From NCBI RefSeq assembly GCF_030270605.1, contig NZ_BSYJ01000007.1, forward strand, positions 1 to 64,000: a DNA stretch of 64,000 nucleotides. Direction: 5' to 3'. Made by a program: the position numbers and the translations under genes. Positions 44,963 through 55,744 of the stretch are shown in pieces; position 1 is the stretch's first letter; each line of letters begins with the position of its first letter. The notes under the pieces were generated by a model. The model was not told where the DNA came from, ran no database searches, and saw only the letters and a list, made by a program, of their open reading frames with translations. Source of the stretch: Biformimicrobium ophioploci (GTDB lineage Bacteria; Pseudomonadota; Gammaproteobacteria; Pseudomonadales; Cellvibrionaceae).

Positions 44963-46123
44963 TCACACCAGCGCCAGGTTATCGCGATGGATCACCTCGT
45001 CGTCATCGCGGTAGCCCAGTAATTCCTCAAAGCGGCTGCTGGGCTGGCCGAGAATGCGGCGCAACTCGTCGGCGGGATAGTTCACCAGCCCGCGCGCGAT
45101 CTCGCCCCCTTCGGGTGAGCGGCAGATCACCGGGTCGCCACGCTGGAAATCCCCCTCCAGTGAGGTAATGCCCACGGCCAGCAGGCTGCTGCCCGCTTCC
45201 AGCAGTGCGCGCGCCGCACCGGCATCGAGCCGCAGTTCGCCGCGCGGCTGCAACTGCCCGGCCAACCAGCGCTTGCGCGCGGTGGCCCGCCCGGCCTCCG
45301 GCAGCAGCAGGGTACCCACCGCTTCCCCGCTACAGGCACGACGGATGACATCCGCTTCGGTTCCGCCGGCAATGATGGTACTGGCACCAGAGCGCGCCGC
45401 CAGCGCCGCCGCGCTGACCTTGGTCTGCATGCCCCCGCGGCCGAGGCCGCTGCGCGAACCGCCGGCAATGGCCGCCAGGCGCGGGTCACAGGCGCGGCCG
45501 CAGGAAACCAGCTGGGCATCCGGGTTATCGCGGGGGTCTTCACTGAACAGGCCCGGGGTGTCGGTAAGGATCAACAGGCCATCGGCCTCCACCAGATTGG
45601 CCACGAGCGCGGCCAGGGTATCGTTGTCACCGAAGCGGATTTCATCGGTAACCACGGTGTCATTCTCATTGATGATCGGCACCACGCCCAGCTGCAACAG
45701 CGCGCGCAGGGTGCTGCGCGCATTGAGGTAGCGGCGCCGGTTGGAAAGGTCGTCGTGGTCGAGCAGCACCTGTGCACTGGTGCCCCCCAGTGCGCGGAAG
45801 CACTCCTCGTAAAGTTGTACCAGCAGGCTCTGGCCAACGGCTGCGGCAGCCTGCAGCTGGTGAATGGAATCGGGGCGGCGCGTCCAACCGAGGCGGTCCA
45901 TTCCGGCGGCCACGGCACCAGAGCTGACCAGCAACACCTCGGCACCGGACTCCCGCAGCTGGTGAATCTGGCGTACCCATTCGGCGATGCCATCGCGATC
46001 CACACCGCGGCCGTTATTGGTCAGCAGGGCGCTGCCAATCTTGACCACCCAGCGCTGCGCGCGCCCGGCCAGGGCCGCGCGCGCCTCGCTTGCCTGCTCC
46101 CCTTCAAGCAACCACTCTGTCAC
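44963..46123 (-). CDS. proB: Glutamate 5-kinase
   Basis: This is the first enzyme of proline synthesis, ATP-dependent phosphorylation of glutamate. The 386-residue protein has an amino-acid kinase domain ([54 protein letters not shown]-like [10 protein letters not shown]) and a C-terminal PUA domain (about 285-375). It starts with GTG at 46123, with AAGGGAG 6 nt upstream. It follows obgE after 94 bp, the Pseudomonas arrangement. proA is not in the window. Confidence 0.96.
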   Translation of the reverse strand: MTEWLLEGEQASEARAALAGRAQRWVVKIGSALLTNNGRGVDRDGIAEWVRQIHQLRESGAEVLLVSSGAVAAGMDRLGWTRRPDSIHQLQAAAAVGQSLLVQLYEECFRALGGTSAQVLLDHDDLSNRRRYLNARSTLRALLQLGVVPIINENDTVVTDEIRFGDNDTLAALVANLVEADGLLILTDTPGLFSEDPRDNPDAQLVSCGRACDPRLAAIAGGSRSGLGRGGMQTKVSAAALAARSGASTIIAGGTEADVIRRACSGEAVGTLLLPEAGRATARKRWLAGQLQPRGELRLDAGAARALLEAGSSLLAVGITSLEGDFQRGDPVICRSPEGGEIARGLVNYPADELRRILGQPSSRFEELLGYRDDDEVIHRDNLALV

Positions 46124-46217
46124 TGCAAACTCCCTTTACAACAGCTGTCTTATTCTACGCCGGCGATTGTCTCTCGCCGTACGAATCGCTCACACCCTGG
46201 CGCACGTAGCCAGGTAC

Positions 46218-47534
<1,317 letters not shown>

Positions 47535-47650
47535 TTAGGAAGCCTCACGGCAAATGTTTTGAAAAGGCTTCCTGAGCCCCCGTGAACAGACGCCTGTACA
47601 GGAGCAACGTTAATGTGCCACCAGGGCTTTCACCCTCCCGGCAATACCAA

Positions 47651-47678
47651 CAAAAAAGCCCCGCAGAGCGGGGCTTTT
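47651..47678 (-). terminator. Rho-independent terminator of rplU-rpmA
   Basis: On the minus strand AAGCCCCGC, a TCT loop and GCGGGGCTT are followed by a T-run. It lies about 30 bp after the rpmA stop codon. Confidence 0.92.
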
Positions 47679-47708
47679 CGGCTGTTTCGAAAAACAGACT
47701 TTGACCGC

Positions 47709-47966
47709 TTAGGCAGTCTCGATAGAGACGTACTTGCGATTGTTCGGGCCCTTGACCTCGAACTTCACAACACCGTCCGCAGTTGCGAACAGGGTGTGGT
47801 CCTTGCCGATGCCAACATTGGTGCCCGCGTGGAACTTGGTGCCACGCTGACGCACGATGATGTTGCCCGCCAGGACTGCCTGACCGCCAAAACGCTTGAC
47901 GCCAAGACGCTTACTTTCGGAATCGCGGCCGTTCCGGGTACTACCGCCAGCTTTTTTGTGAGCCAT
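47709..47966 (-). CDS. rpmA: 50S ribosomal protein L27
   Basis: This 85-residue basic protein sits near the peptidyl-transferase centre. [29 protein letters not shown] is diagnostic. It starts directly with the AHKKA sequence after Met, so no cleavable N-terminal extension of the Firmicutes type is present. It follows rplU after 17 bp in the same operon. Confidence 0.98.
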   Translation of the reverse strand: MAHKKAGGSTRNGRDSESKRLGVKRFGGQAVLAGNIIVRQRGTKFHAGTNVGIGKDHTLFATADGVVKFEVKGPNNRKYVSIETA

Positions 47967-47983
47967 GAGTCGTTACTCCTTAA

Positions 47984-48295
47984 TTATGCCTTGATACCAG
48001 TAATCTTAACTTCGGTGTACCACTGACGGTGACCCTGACGCTTCATGGAGTGCTTGCGACGGCGGAACTTGATGATCTTCACCTTTTCGCCGCGGCCGTG
48101 GCTCACGATTTCAGCGGTAACCTTGGCACCATCTACAACCGGCGCACCGATCTGGATGGACTCACCATTCACAACCATGTAGACCTTATCGAACTCGATG
48201 GTCTCGCCGGTTGCGGCTTCGATTTTTTCCAGTTTGAGGACTTCGCCCTCTTCTACGCGGTGCTGCTTACCACCGCTTTCAATTACAGCGTACAT
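47984..48295 (-). CDS. rplU: 50S ribosomal protein L21
   Basis: This 103-residue 23S rRNA-binding protein begins [18 protein letters not shown] and has the C-terminal [26 protein letters not shown] block. GGAG lies 5 nt before the ATG. It is the first gene of rplU-rpmA and divergent from ispB, the common gammaproteobacterial layout. Confidence 0.98.
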   Translation of the reverse strand: MYAVIESGGKQHRVEEGEVLKLEKIEAATGETIEFDKVYMVVNGESIQIGAPVVDGAKVTAEIVSHGRGEKVKIIKFRRRKHSMKRQGHRQWYTEVKITGIKA

Positions 48296-48398
48296 ATCTG
48301 CTCCAGATAAGTGGACGACACGAAGCAGCGACCTTGCGGTTGCATTTCGGGAGCTTGCGCCGTGTGCTCAAAAATCATCCCCAAATTCGGGGGCGCAA

Positions 48399-48427
48399 AG
48401 TTTAATCAATCCCGCTGGTGAACACAA
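48399..48427 (-). promoter_or_regulatory. Promoter of rplU-rpmA
   Basis: On the minus strand TTGTGT (48427-48422), a 17-bp spacer and TAAACT (48404-48399) are followed by a TTGCGCCCCC discriminator of the kind seen in growth-rate-regulated promoters. The leader to rplU would be about 95 nt. Confidence 0.6.
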
Positions 48428-48438
48428 GCGCCGTGCGG

Positions 48439-48467
48439 TTGACTTCACACCGGCCGCCACCTAGCAT
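48439..48467 (+). promoter_or_regulatory. Promoter of ispB
   Basis: TTGACT (48439-48444), a 17-bp spacer and TAGCAT (48462-48467) lie about 60 bp before the ispB ATG. It is back to back with the rplU promoter, about 12 bp apart. Confidence 0.6.
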
Positions 48468-48526
48468 CTTCGCCTTTATATACGTCGGTGGCATTTTACA
48501 CGCCACCCAACCCCGGGGACCCCGTT

Positions 48527-49489
48527 ATGCTGCCTTTCCACCAGGCCGCCGCCGAAGACTTCAAGGCAGTCAACCAGCTGATTATCGAGCAGCTGCACTC
48601 CGATGTGCCCCTGGTAGAGAATATCGGGCACTACCTGGTCGAGGCCGGTGGCAAGCGCCTGCGCCCGCTGCTGGTGCTGCTCTGCGCACAGGCGGCCGGT
48701 TACCAGGGCCGCACCCACATCAACCTGGCCGCCATTATCGAGTTCATCCACACCGCGACCCTGCTGCACGATGACGTGGTGGACACCTCCGAACTGCGCC
48801 GCGGCCGCCTGACCGCCAATGCCAAATGGGGCAATGCCCCCAGCGTGCTGGTAGGAGACTTCCTCTATTCCCGCGCCTTCCAGATGATGGTGGGCATCGG
48901 CGACATGGACATCATGTCGATCCTGTCCGACACCACAAACACCATTGCCGAGGGCGAGGTGCAGCAGCTGGTCAACGCCGGCGACCCGAACGTCAGCGAG
49001 GAAAACTACCTGACGGTGATCCACAAGAAGACCGGAGCCCTGTTCGAGGCCGCCTGTGAGACTGCCGCAGTCCTGGCCGGCACCGACGCCGAGCAGCGCG
49101 CGGCCCTGCGCGCTTACGGCTATCACCTGGGACAGGCCTTCCAGCTGGTGGACGATGCCCTGGATTACCGCGGCAATGCGGAAGAGCTGGGCAAGAATGT
49201 CGGTGACGACCTGGCCGAGGGCAAGCCCACGCTGCCGCTGATCTATACCATGCGCCACGGCACCGAAGCGCAGGCTGCACTGGTGCGCAGCGCCATTGAA
49301 AACAGCGGCACCGACAAGCTGGGCGCAATACTGGAGGCGATCGAGGCCTGCGGTGCGATCGACTACACCCTGCAGATGGCGCGCACGCAGGCCGAAATGG
49401 CCTGCGAAAAACTCGAGTGGCTGCCTGCCGGCGTCTACAAGACTGCGCTGGAACAACTCGCCGAATACTCGGTGGCGCGCACTTTCTGA
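48527..49489 (+). CDS. ispB: Octaprenyl diphosphate synthase
   Basis: This trans-prenyltransferase makes the ubiquinone side chain (product length, C40 or so, inferred from the family). The 320-residue protein has the first Asp-rich motif DDVVD at 82-86 (LLHDDVVDTSELRRGR) and the second in FQLVDDALDYRG, plus GGKRLRPLL for diphosphate binding. I use the ATG at 48527 with GGGGA upstream. A GTG 13 codons earlier gives an extension unlike the family start. Confidence 0.94.
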   Translation: MLPFHQAAAEDFKAVNQLIIEQLHSDVPLVENIGHYLVEAGGKRLRPLLVLLCAQAAGYQGRTHINLAAIIEFIHTATLLHDDVVDTSELRRGRLTANAKWGNAPSVLVGDFLYSRAFQMMVGIGDMDIMSILSDTTNTIAEGEVQQLVNAGDPNVSEENYLTVIHKKTGALFEAACETAAVLAGTDAEQRAALRAYGYHLGQAFQLVDDALDYRGNAEELGKNVGDDLAEGKPTLPLIYTMRHGTEAQAALVRSAIENSGTDKLGAILEAIEACGAIDYTLQMARTQAEMACEKLEWLPAGVYKTALEQLAEYSVARTF

Positions 49490-49576
49490 CCGCAGGGCTG
49501 GCAAAAGCGCCGGTCGAACCGGCTGCCGTGTTGGGGCATAATTGCCTGCTCCAAGGGACCAGGCAAAAAGAACAAC

Positions 49577-51241
49577 ATGGCTGAACACGACTGCGGGCTC
49601 AGCGCCCGCATGGCATCCTTCCCGGCACTACAGCAGCACCGCCGCGACTGGCAACATGAACTCCGCACCCTGTTCAGGGACAGCGAGCGCAGCAACCGAT
49701 TCTCGGTCAGCGCCCGCGACTGCGGCATCACCCTCGACTTCAGCAAGAACCACCTCGACGACGAAACCCTGCAACTGCTTGTCGGCTGCGCGCGCGAAGC
49801 CAGGCTGACGGATGCTGTACAGGATCTGTTGCGCGGCGAGCGGGTAAACAACACCGAAGACCGCCCCGCCCTGCATACCGCGCTGCGCTTCCAGGGCAAG
49901 CCGCAGACCGCGGAGGAGCATGCCGTTGCCGCCTGTCGCGAGCAGATGGCGGCGTTTGTGGAACGCGTGCGCAGCGGCGCCTGGACCGGCTTCAGTGGCA
50001 AGGCAATCACCGATGTAGTCAATATCGGTATCGGCGGCTCCGATCTGGGGCCGCGCATGGTGACCGAAGCCCTGCTGCCGCGCGAGCCACAACCGGTGCG
50101 CGTGCATTTCGTTGCCAATATCGACGGTGCCGACCTGGCCGACCTGCAGTGGCAACTGGATCCGGAAACCACGCTGTTCATCGTTGCCTCCAAGTCTTTC
50201 TCTACACTGGAAACCCGCGAGAACGCCCTTTCCGCGCGCGCCTGGACCCTCGCCGGTGGCTGCCCCGAGAACGCGCTGCACAAACACTTTGTCGCTTCCA
50301 CTTCCAATATTCCGGCGGCGGTAGAGTTTGGCATCGCCGAGCAGAATATCTTCCCGCTGTGGGATTGGGTCGGCGGGCGCTACTCACTCTGGTCCGCGAT
50401 CGGCCTCCCCATCGCCATGGCCTGCGGGTACGAGGTATTTGAACAGCTGCTGGCCGGCGCCCAGCGCATGGACGTCCACTTCGCCAGCGCCCCGCTGGAG
50501 CAAAACCTGCCCGCGCTACTCGCGCTGATTACCTTCTGGTACGCACAGTGCTGGGGTGCGCAAAGCCAGGTGATGCTGCCCTACGCACAGCGCCTGGAAA
50601 AACTGCCAGCCTGGCTGCAGCAGCTGGATATGGAAAGCCTTGGCAAGCACGTCACACGCAACGGCAAATCAGTGGATTATGTCACCGGCGTTGTCATCTG
50701 GGGCTCCGCCGGCACCAATGGCCAGCACTCCTTCCACCAGTTGCTGCACCAGGGCAAGTTGCTGGTGCCGGCCGACTTTGTCGCGGTGCGCAAGCCCATG
50801 TCCACGCTGACCCGCCAGCACAACTGGCTGCTGGCCAACTGCTTCAGCCAGAGCCGCGCCCTGATGGAAGGCCGCAGTGCCGGGGCAATAGAGGCAGAAC
50901 TGCTGGCAAAAGGGATGGCCGCTGCAGAGGCCGCAGAACTGGCACAGCACAAGGCGGTGCCGGGCAATCGCCCGAGCAACACCATTCTGCTGGATGAACT
51001 GACCCCCGCCACTCTCGGCGCCTTGCTCGCACTCTACGAACACAAGGTGTTTGCGCTCGGCACCTTGCTCGGGATCAATCCGTTCGACCAGTGGGGCGTG
51101 GAACTGGGCAAACTGCTGGGCGAGGAAATTTTTACCGCGGCAAGCAGCGGCGAGCTGCCCGCGGGCTGGGACGCCTCCACGCGCAGCATGGTTGAGGCGT
51201 GCCTGCCGCCGGAAACAGAAAAGTCTACCGACCAGGCATGA
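49577..51241 (+). CDS. pgi: Glucose-6-phosphate isomerase
   Basis: This enzyme interconverts glucose 6-phosphate and fructose 6-phosphate. The 554-residue protein shows signature 1 in DWVGGRYSLWSAIGLP and signature 2 in FDQWGVELGK. The catalytic base Glu353 (in LDMESLGK) and the ring-opening His384 (in TNGQHSFHQ) are present and 31 residues apart as in the human enzyme. The loop before NGQH reads WGSAG where enterics have WGEPG; that residue is not the catalytic one. The gene lies 88 bp after ispB in the same direction. Confidence 0.96.
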   Translation: MAEHDCGLSARMASFPALQQHRRDWQHELRTLFRDSERSNRFSVSARDCGITLDFSKNHLDDETLQLLVGCAREARLTDAVQDLLRGERVNNTEDRPALHTALRFQGKPQTAEEHAVAACREQMAAFVERVRSGAWTGFSGKAITDVVNIGIGGSDLGPRMVTEALLPREPQPVRVHFVANIDGADLADLQWQLDPETTLFIVASKSFSTLETRENALSARAWTLAGGCPENALHKHFVASTSNIPAAVEFGIAEQNIFPLWDWVGGRYSLWSAIGLPIAMACGYEVFEQLLAGAQRMDVHFASAPLEQNLPALLALITFWYAQCWGAQSQVMLPYAQRLEKLPAWLQQLDMESLGKHVTRNGKSVDYVTGVVIWGSAGTNGQHSFHQLLHQGKLLVPADFVAVRKPMSTLTRQHNWLLANCFSQSRALMEGRSAGAIEAELLAKGMAAAEAAELAQHKAVPGNRPSNTILLDELTPATLGALLALYEHKVFALGTLLGINPFDQWGVELGKLLGEEIFTAASSGELPAGWDASTRSMVEACLPPETEKSTDQA

Positions 51242-51275
51242 CCGATACATAGACCGCACAATCAGGGAAACATCC

Positions 51276-51968
51276 ATGAAAAAAGGAATTTGGGCGTGCG
51301 CACTCGGCGGCATGCTTGCGGTTTTCGCCGGTGCCACCTCCGCCTCGCCGGCGGCGGCCAAAAGCTCACTGAACATTATCCAGAAGCCCATCATTTTTGA
51401 TGCCACCAGGGAACGGCTTTCACTCGAATACCTGAAAACCCGCTACGGGATCGAACGGGAAAAAGCGCAGATCGAACCGCGCATGGTGGTCGCACACTGG
51501 ACTGCGATCCCGACGCTGGAAGCCTCGTTCAACGCGATGAATCCTGTCGAGTTGCCCGGGTTCAGGACTGCCATCGGATCCGCCAGCGCACTGAATGTTT
51601 CCGCGCACTACCTGATCGACCAGGACGGCACTATCTACCAGCTGCTACCCAACACCACCTTCGCGCGTCATGTCATTGGGCTGAACCACACCGCCATCGG
51701 CATCGAGAACGTCGGCAATGGCACGGACCAGCCGCTGACCGAGGCGCAGCTTGAAGCCAATATCAATCTCATAAGGAAGCTGGGGCACGAATTCCCGATC
51801 GAGTACGTGATCGGCCACCATGAATACACGAAGTTTGTCGATCACCCGCTGTTTATGGAAATCGATAACAATTACCGCACGGAAAAATCCGATCCCGGTG
51901 ATGCCTTCATGAATAAGCTGCGTGCCGGGCTCGGCGAGCTGAACCTGAAGCCGGTACCGCAGGGCTAG
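51276..51968 (+). CDS. Exported N-acetylmuramoyl-L-alanine amidase (Amidase_2 family)
   Basis: This is a 230-residue protein with a signal peptide (MKKGIWACALGGMLAVFAGATSASPAAA) and an Amidase_2/PGRP-like domain that should cut the bond between muramic acid and the peptide of peptidoglycan. Candidate zinc ligands and catalytic residues are His74 (MVVAHWTA), Glu144 (TAIGIENVG), and the His pair at 181-182 (IGHHEYT) with Asp/His in FVDHPLF. The exported form suggests a role in periplasmic wall turnover or in attacking other cells, in contrast to cytosolic AmpD. AGGGA precedes the ATG. It is 34 bp after pgi and followed by a bidirectional terminator. Confidence 0.85.
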   Translation: MKKGIWACALGGMLAVFAGATSASPAAAKSSLNIIQKPIIFDATRERLSLEYLKTRYGIEREKAQIEPRMVVAHWTAIPTLEASFNAMNPVELPGFRTAIGSASALNVSAHYLIDQDGTIYQLLPNTTFARHVIGLNHTAIGIENVGNGTDQPLTEAQLEANINLIRKLGHEFPIEYVIGHHEYTKFVDHPLFMEIDNNYRTEKSDPGDAFMNKLRAGLGELNLKPVPQG

Positions 51969-51987
51969 CGGCACCAAGAGAACCTTA

Positions 51988-52025
51988 TTAAAAAACAAAG
52001 GCGCCGTGAGGCGCCTTTGTTTTTT
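51988..52025. terminator. Bidirectional terminator between the amidase gene and cpsG
   Basis: ACAAAGGCGCC and GGCGCCTTTGT form an 11-bp stem around a GTGA loop, flanked by an A-run and a T-run. It serves both convergent genes. Confidence 0.92.
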
Positions 52026-52044
52026 GCTTGTGAACGCTCTGCAA

Positions 52045-53394
52045 TTAGCCGCGAATCAGCGCCATCAGCTCCTCGGTTTTCTCCCGCATCAGCTGCTCGT
52101 CACCACGGGATTCCACGTTCAGGCGCACCACCGGTTCGGTATTGGACATACGCAGGTTGAAACGCCACTCCGCATACTCGACGCTGAGGCCGTCAACTTT
52201 TTCGACTTTGAGGGCATCGCTACCGTAGACCTGCTCGGCTTTTTCCAGCAGTGCAGCCGCGTCAGCGACCCGAGAATTGATCTCACCGCTGCAGGGGAAC
52301 GCCGCCATACGCTCGGACACCAGCTCTGAAAGCGGCTTGCCGGAGCGGCAAACCAGCTCTGCCACCAGCAGCCACGGGATCATGCCGCTATCGCAGTAGG
52401 CAAAGTCACGGAAATAGTGGTGCGCACTCATTTCACCGCCGTATACGGCGTCTTCCGCGCGCATACGCTCCTTGATAAACGCGTGTCCGGTCTTGCTCTG
52501 GATGGCTTCGCCACCGGCCTGCTCGACGATCGCACGGGTATTCCAGGTCAGGCGCGGGTCGTGCACCACCTTGGCGCCGGTGTGTTTCTGCAGGAAGGCC
52601 GCCGCCAGCAGGCCGACGACATAATAGCCCTCGATAAAGTTGCCGTTCTCATCGAAGAAAAAGCAGCGATCGAAGTCACCATCCCAGGCGATACCCATGT
52701 CCGCCTTGTTGGCCACCACGGCTTCTGCGGTTGCGGAGCGGTTTTCCGGCAGCAACGGGTTCGGGATACCGTTCGGGAAATTGCCGTCGGGGTTATGGTG
52801 CACCTTGATGAATTCATAAGGCAGCTGCTGCTCCAGCGCATCCACGACCAGGCCTGCGCCGCCGTTACCGGCATTGACCACCAGCTTGAGCGGCTTCAAT
52901 GCGGCGGTGTCGGTGTAGCCCAGCAGGTGCTGGACGAAATCCGGGCGGAAATCGACGGACTCGAGGGTGCCGCGACGCACCGGCTGGCGGAAGTCGCCGC
53001 TCTCCGCCAGGGCCTGGATATCCTTGAGGCCGGTATCGCCACTGATGGGCTTGCTGCCGGCACGCACAAATTTCATGCCGTTGTAATCCATCGGGTTGTG
53101 GCTCGCGGTGACACAGATGCCGCCGTCGAACTGCCCGTGGAAGGTGGCAAAATAGACTTCTTCAGTACCGCAGGTGCCGATATGGGTCACATCGGTACCG
53201 GAATCCCGCAACCCCTCTACCAGGGCGTCAGTCAGTTCCGGGCTGGTCAGGCGGATATCGTGGCCGACCACGACCCGGCCGGCTTCCAGGAACTGCGCAA
53301 AGGCGCGGCCCACACGGTAGGCGACATCGGTATTGAGTTCATCGGGCACGCGGCCGCGCAGATCGTAGGCCTTGAAACAGGTAAGTTGAGACAT
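52045..53394 (-). CDS. cpsG: Phosphomannomutase (CpsG/ManB type)
   Basis: This enzyme converts mannose 6-phosphate to mannose 1-phosphate for GDP-mannose and surface polysaccharide synthesis. The 449-residue phosphohexomutase has the phosphoserine Ser98 in TASHNP, the Mg2+ loop DGDFDR, the sugar-binding [19 protein letters not shown] and the phosphate-binding [15 protein letters not shown]. Many stretches match E. coli CpsG/ManB more closely than Pseudomonas AlgC, including the start LTCFKAYD. Activity on glucose 1-phosphate cannot be excluded. It stands alone, divergent from fabA. Confidence 0.92.
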   Translation of the reverse strand: MSQLTCFKAYDLRGRVPDELNTDVAYRVGRAFAQFLEAGRVVVGHDIRLTSPELTDALVEGLRDSGTDVTHIGTCGTEEVYFATFHGQFDGGICVTASHNPMDYNGMKFVRAGSKPISGDTGLKDIQALAESGDFRQPVRRGTLESVDFRPDFVQHLLGYTDTAALKPLKLVVNAGNGGAGLVVDALEQQLPYEFIKVHHNPDGNFPNGIPNPLLPENRSATAEAVVANKADMGIAWDGDFDRCFFFDENGNFIEGYYVVGLLAAAFLQKHTGAKVVHDPRLTWNTRAIVEQAGGEAIQSKTGHAFIKERMRAEDAVYGGEMSAHHYFRDFAYCDSGMIPWLLVAELVCRSGKPLSELVSERMAAFPCSGEINSRVADAAALLEKAEQVYGSDALKVEKVDGLSVEYAEWRFNLRMSNTEPVVRLNVESRGDEQLMREKTEELMALIRG

Positions 53395-53584
53395 GGAAAC
53401 CTTCTACTTCGGGTTTTTGACGACGGCGCACACTCCGGCGCGCCCGGCGAGGCGACTATTGTGCCCAAAACCTCGCTACTAAGCCATTGCGAGACTATTA
53501 CCATCTATGAAGTAACACACCCATGACGCGAAAGGCGCGAGTGTTGTGACCGGGGCGTTAAGGCGCGAATTCTCTCATTTTGAA

Positions 53585-53631
53585 ATTGGCCAGAGTTATG
53601 GCCAATATGGCCGCAATTGGCGAAATTGCCA
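53585..53631 (+). promoter_or_regulatory. Two operator-like inverted repeats upstream of fabA
   Basis: ATTGGCCA-N6-TGGCCAAT (53585-53606) is a perfect 8+8 palindrome. A second, shorter one, TGGC-GAAATT-GCCA (53618-53631), has its centre 29 bp further on and shares the TGGC...GCCA half-sites and 6-bp spacer. Both lie just upstream of the fabA -35 box. A regulator of unsaturated fatty acid synthesis (FabR/DesT-like) would fit the position. The sequence does not match the FabR or FadR consensus that I know. Confidence 0.5.
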
Positions 53632-53639
53632 GTGCCCGC

Positions 53640-53667
53640 TAGACAGCCCTCCCGCACGGCTTAGAAT
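53640..53667 (+). promoter_or_regulatory. Promoter of fabA-fabB
   Basis: TAGACA (53640-53645), a 16-bp spacer and TAGAAT (53662-53667) lie about 48 bp before the fabA ATG. Confidence 0.6.
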
Positions 53668-53714
53668 CCCGATCAACTATTTTTATCCTGATATACCCGC
53701 AATTTGGTGACCAC

Positions 53715-54239
53715 ATGAACTCTTTTGTTCCCAAGGAAAGCTACACCTACGAAGAGCTGCTCGCCAGCTCCCGCGGCGAGCTTTTCGGTCCTGGCAATGC
53801 CCAGCTCCCCGCACCCAACATGCTGATGCTAGATCGCATCACCAAGATCGAGTCCGAGGGTGGCAAGTACGGCAAGGGCCTGCTCACCGCCGAACTGGAT
53901 ATCCGCCCGGATCTCTGGTTCTTCGACTGTCACTTTCCCGGCGACCCGGTGATGCCGGGCTGTCTCGGCCTGGACGCCATGTGGCAGCTGCTCGGCTTCT
54001 TCCTGTGCTGGCGCGGCAACCCGGGCCGCGGACGCGCACTGGGTTGCGGCGAAGTGAAGTTCACTGGCCAGATCCTGCCGACCGCGAAGAAGGTGACCTA
54101 CCGCATCGACATGTCCCGCGTGATTGAGCGCAAGCTGGTGATGGGCATTGGCGACGGCAGCGTTTGCGTCGATGGCCGCGAGATCTATACCGCGAAAGAC
54201 CTGAAAGTCGGCCTGTTCACCCGCACCGACAATTTTTAA
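53715..54239 (+). CDS. fabA: 3-hydroxydecanoyl-ACP dehydratase/isomerase
   Basis: This enzyme introduces the double bond of unsaturated fatty acids by dehydrating 3-hydroxydecanoyl-ACP and isomerising trans-2 to cis-3-decenoyl-ACP. The 174-residue hot-dog-fold protein has the catalytic pair His73 ([13 protein letters not shown]) and Asp87 (CLGLDAMWQ). GGTG lies 5 nt before the ATG. It is followed by fabB after 27 bp, the fabA-fabB operon of pseudomonads and relatives; in E. coli the two are unlinked. Confidence 0.97.
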   Translation: MNSFVPKESYTYEELLASSRGELFGPGNAQLPAPNMLMLDRITKIESEGGKYGKGLLTAELDIRPDLWFFDCHFPGDPVMPGCLGLDAMWQLLGFFLCWRGNPGRGRALGCGEVKFTGQILPTAKKVTYRIDMSRVIERKLVMGIGDGSVCVDGREIYTAKDLKVGLFTRTDNF

Positions 54240-54266
54240 GCGCTCAACTGATAACTGGAGAACTCT

Positions 54267-55478
54267 ATGCGCCGCGTCGTTATTACCGGAATGGGCGTTA
54301 CCTCGTGTATCGGCAACTCCAAGGAAGAGGTCCTGACCTCCCTGCGCGAGGGCCGCAGCGGCATTCGCGAGATTCCTGAGTACAAGGAGATCGGTCTGCG
54401 CAGCCACATCGGTGGCGAAGTCGATATCGACTTCAAGGACCACATCGATCGCAAGGCCCTGCGCTTTATGGGCCCCTCGGCGGCCTATGCGTATATCTCC
54501 ATGCAGCAGGCAATCGAGGACTCGGGCCTGGAGGAAAAGGACGTATCCAACCCGCGCACCGGCCTTGTCATGGGCTCCGGCGGTACCTCCACTGCGGCCA
54601 TTATCGATGCCGCCAATGTGCTGAAGGAAAAGGGCGTGCGCCGCGTTGGTCCGTACCGCGTGCCGCAGGTCATGGGCAGCACCGTGTCTGCCTGTCTGGC
54701 CACCCCGTTCAAGATCAAGGGCGTGAACTACAGTATCTCCTCCGCCTGCGCCACCAGCGCGCACTGCATCGGCAACGGCGCCGAGCTCATCCAGATGGGC
54801 AAGCAGGACATCGTGTTCGCCGGCGGCGGTGAAGAACTGGCCTGGAGCCTCACCCACCTGTTCGACGCCATGGGCGCGCTGTCGACCAAGCGCAACGACA
54901 ACCCGGCAACGGCATCCCGCCCGTATGACGCCGACCGCGATGGCTTTGTCATTGCCGGTGGCGGCGGCTGCCTGGTACTGGAGGAATACGAACACGCCGT
55001 GGCGCGCGGCGCCAAGATCTATGCGGAACTGACCGGCTACGGCGCCACGTCCGATGGCTACGACATGGTGGCCCCCTCCGGCGAAGGCGCCCAGCGCTGC
55101 ATGGAACAGGCGCTAGCGGGCCTGGAAGGCTCTGTGGACTACATCAATACGCACGGCACCTCGACCCCGGTGGGCGACGTGGCCGAGCTCAAGGCGCTGC
55201 AGAGCGTGTTTGGCGACAAGGTGCCGGCCTTTGCCTCCACCAAGTCCCTGACCGGACACAGCCTTGGCGCCGCGGGTGTACACGAGGCCATCTACACGCT
55301 GCTGATGATGGAAAACGACTTCATCGCCGCCTCCGCCAACGTCGAGACTGTCGACGAAGCGGCTGCGGGCCTCGACCTGGTGACAGAGCGCCGCGACAAC
55401 ATCAAGGTCAAGCGCGCGCTGTCCAACAGCTTCGGTTTCGGCGGCACCAACGCCAGCCTGGTATTCGACAAGATCTAG
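54267..55478 (+). CDS. fabB: 3-oxoacyl-ACP synthase I
   Basis: This condensing enzyme elongates the cis-unsaturated intermediates made by FabA. The 403-residue thiolase-fold protein has the Cys-His-His triad Cys161 ([10 protein letters not shown]), His296 ([12 protein letters not shown]) and His331 ([11 protein letters not shown]), and the C-terminal [10 protein letters not shown] loop. GGAG lies 6 nt before the ATG. It is the second gene of the fabA-fabB operon. Confidence 0.97.
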   Translation: MRRVVITGMGVTSCIGNSKEEVLTSLREGRSGIREIPEYKEIGLRSHIGGEVDIDFKDHIDRKALRFMGPSAAYAYISMQQAIEDSGLEEKDVSNPRTGLVMGSGGTSTAAIIDAANVLKEKGVRRVGPYRVPQVMGSTVSACLATPFKIKGVNYSISSACATSAHCIGNGAELIQMGKQDIVFAGGGEELAWSLTHLFDAMGALSTKRNDNPATASRPYDADRDGFVIAGGGGCLVLEEYEHAVARGAKIYAELTGYGATSDGYDMVAPSGEGAQRCMEQALAGLEGSVDYINTHGTSTPVGDVAELKALQSVFGDKVPAFASTKSLTGHSLGAAGVHEAIYTLLMMENDFIAASANVETVDEAAAGLDLVTERRDNIKVKRALSNSFGFGGTNASLVFDKI

Positions 55479-55493
55479 GCCACCGCGCAATCC

Positions 55494-55517
55494 GCATGGC
55501 GGCTCCCGCCGCCATGC
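55494..55517 (+). terminator. Hairpin after fabB
   Basis: GCATGGCGGC and GCCGCCATGC form a perfect 10-bp stem around TCCC, 15 bp after the fabB stop codon. There is no T-run, so its strength as a terminator is uncertain. Confidence 0.5.
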
Positions 55518-55573
55518 GCCCCTCCTTCCCCTTCCTGCTCCCTTCCGCGCGAAACCCGTCTATAACATTCGGG

Positions 55574-55744
55574 ATGCGTATACAAAAACGAGACCTCCCC
55601 CAGAAAACCTGCCCCGCGTGCGGACGACCCTTTACCTGGCGCAAACGCTGGCGCAACCAGTGGCACTCCGTCATCTATTGCTCGGAACGCTGCCGGCGGC
55701 AGAGACGCAAGGCGGCCAGCGAGGGCACCCCCAATGGCAGCTAA
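55574..55744 (+). CDS. DUF2256 zinc-ribbon-like small protein
   Basis: This is a 56-residue basic protein with the DUF2256 core LPQKTCPACGRPFTWRKRWRNQWHSVIYCSERCRRQR, a four-Cys site (CPAC and CSERC) that probably binds zinc. It starts at ATG 55574; the open frame upstream runs through the fabB hairpin and is not family-like. It overlaps the next gene by 11 nt, so translation is likely coupled. DUF2256 genes often lie beside this type of photolyase, but their function is unknown. Confidence 0.85.
   Translation: MRIQKRDLPQKTCPACGRPFTWRKRWRNQWHSVIYCSERCRRQRRKAASEGTPNGS

Larger units (their letters stand above)
53395..53714. other. Divergent intergenic region between cpsG and fabA
   Basis: This 320-bp stretch holds no gene I can support. 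Two operator-like inverted repeats and a fabA promoter, listed separately, occupy 53585-53667. The cpsG-proximal half (53395-53580) shows nothing I can name. Confidence 0.6.

Noticed and set aside
49577-51241. Possible loss of the catalytic Glu in Pgi (WGSAG in place of WGEPG)
   Set aside because: Working back from the human numbering, the catalytic Glu lies in the DMES motif and is present (Glu353), as is His384. The WGEPG residue is not catalytic.
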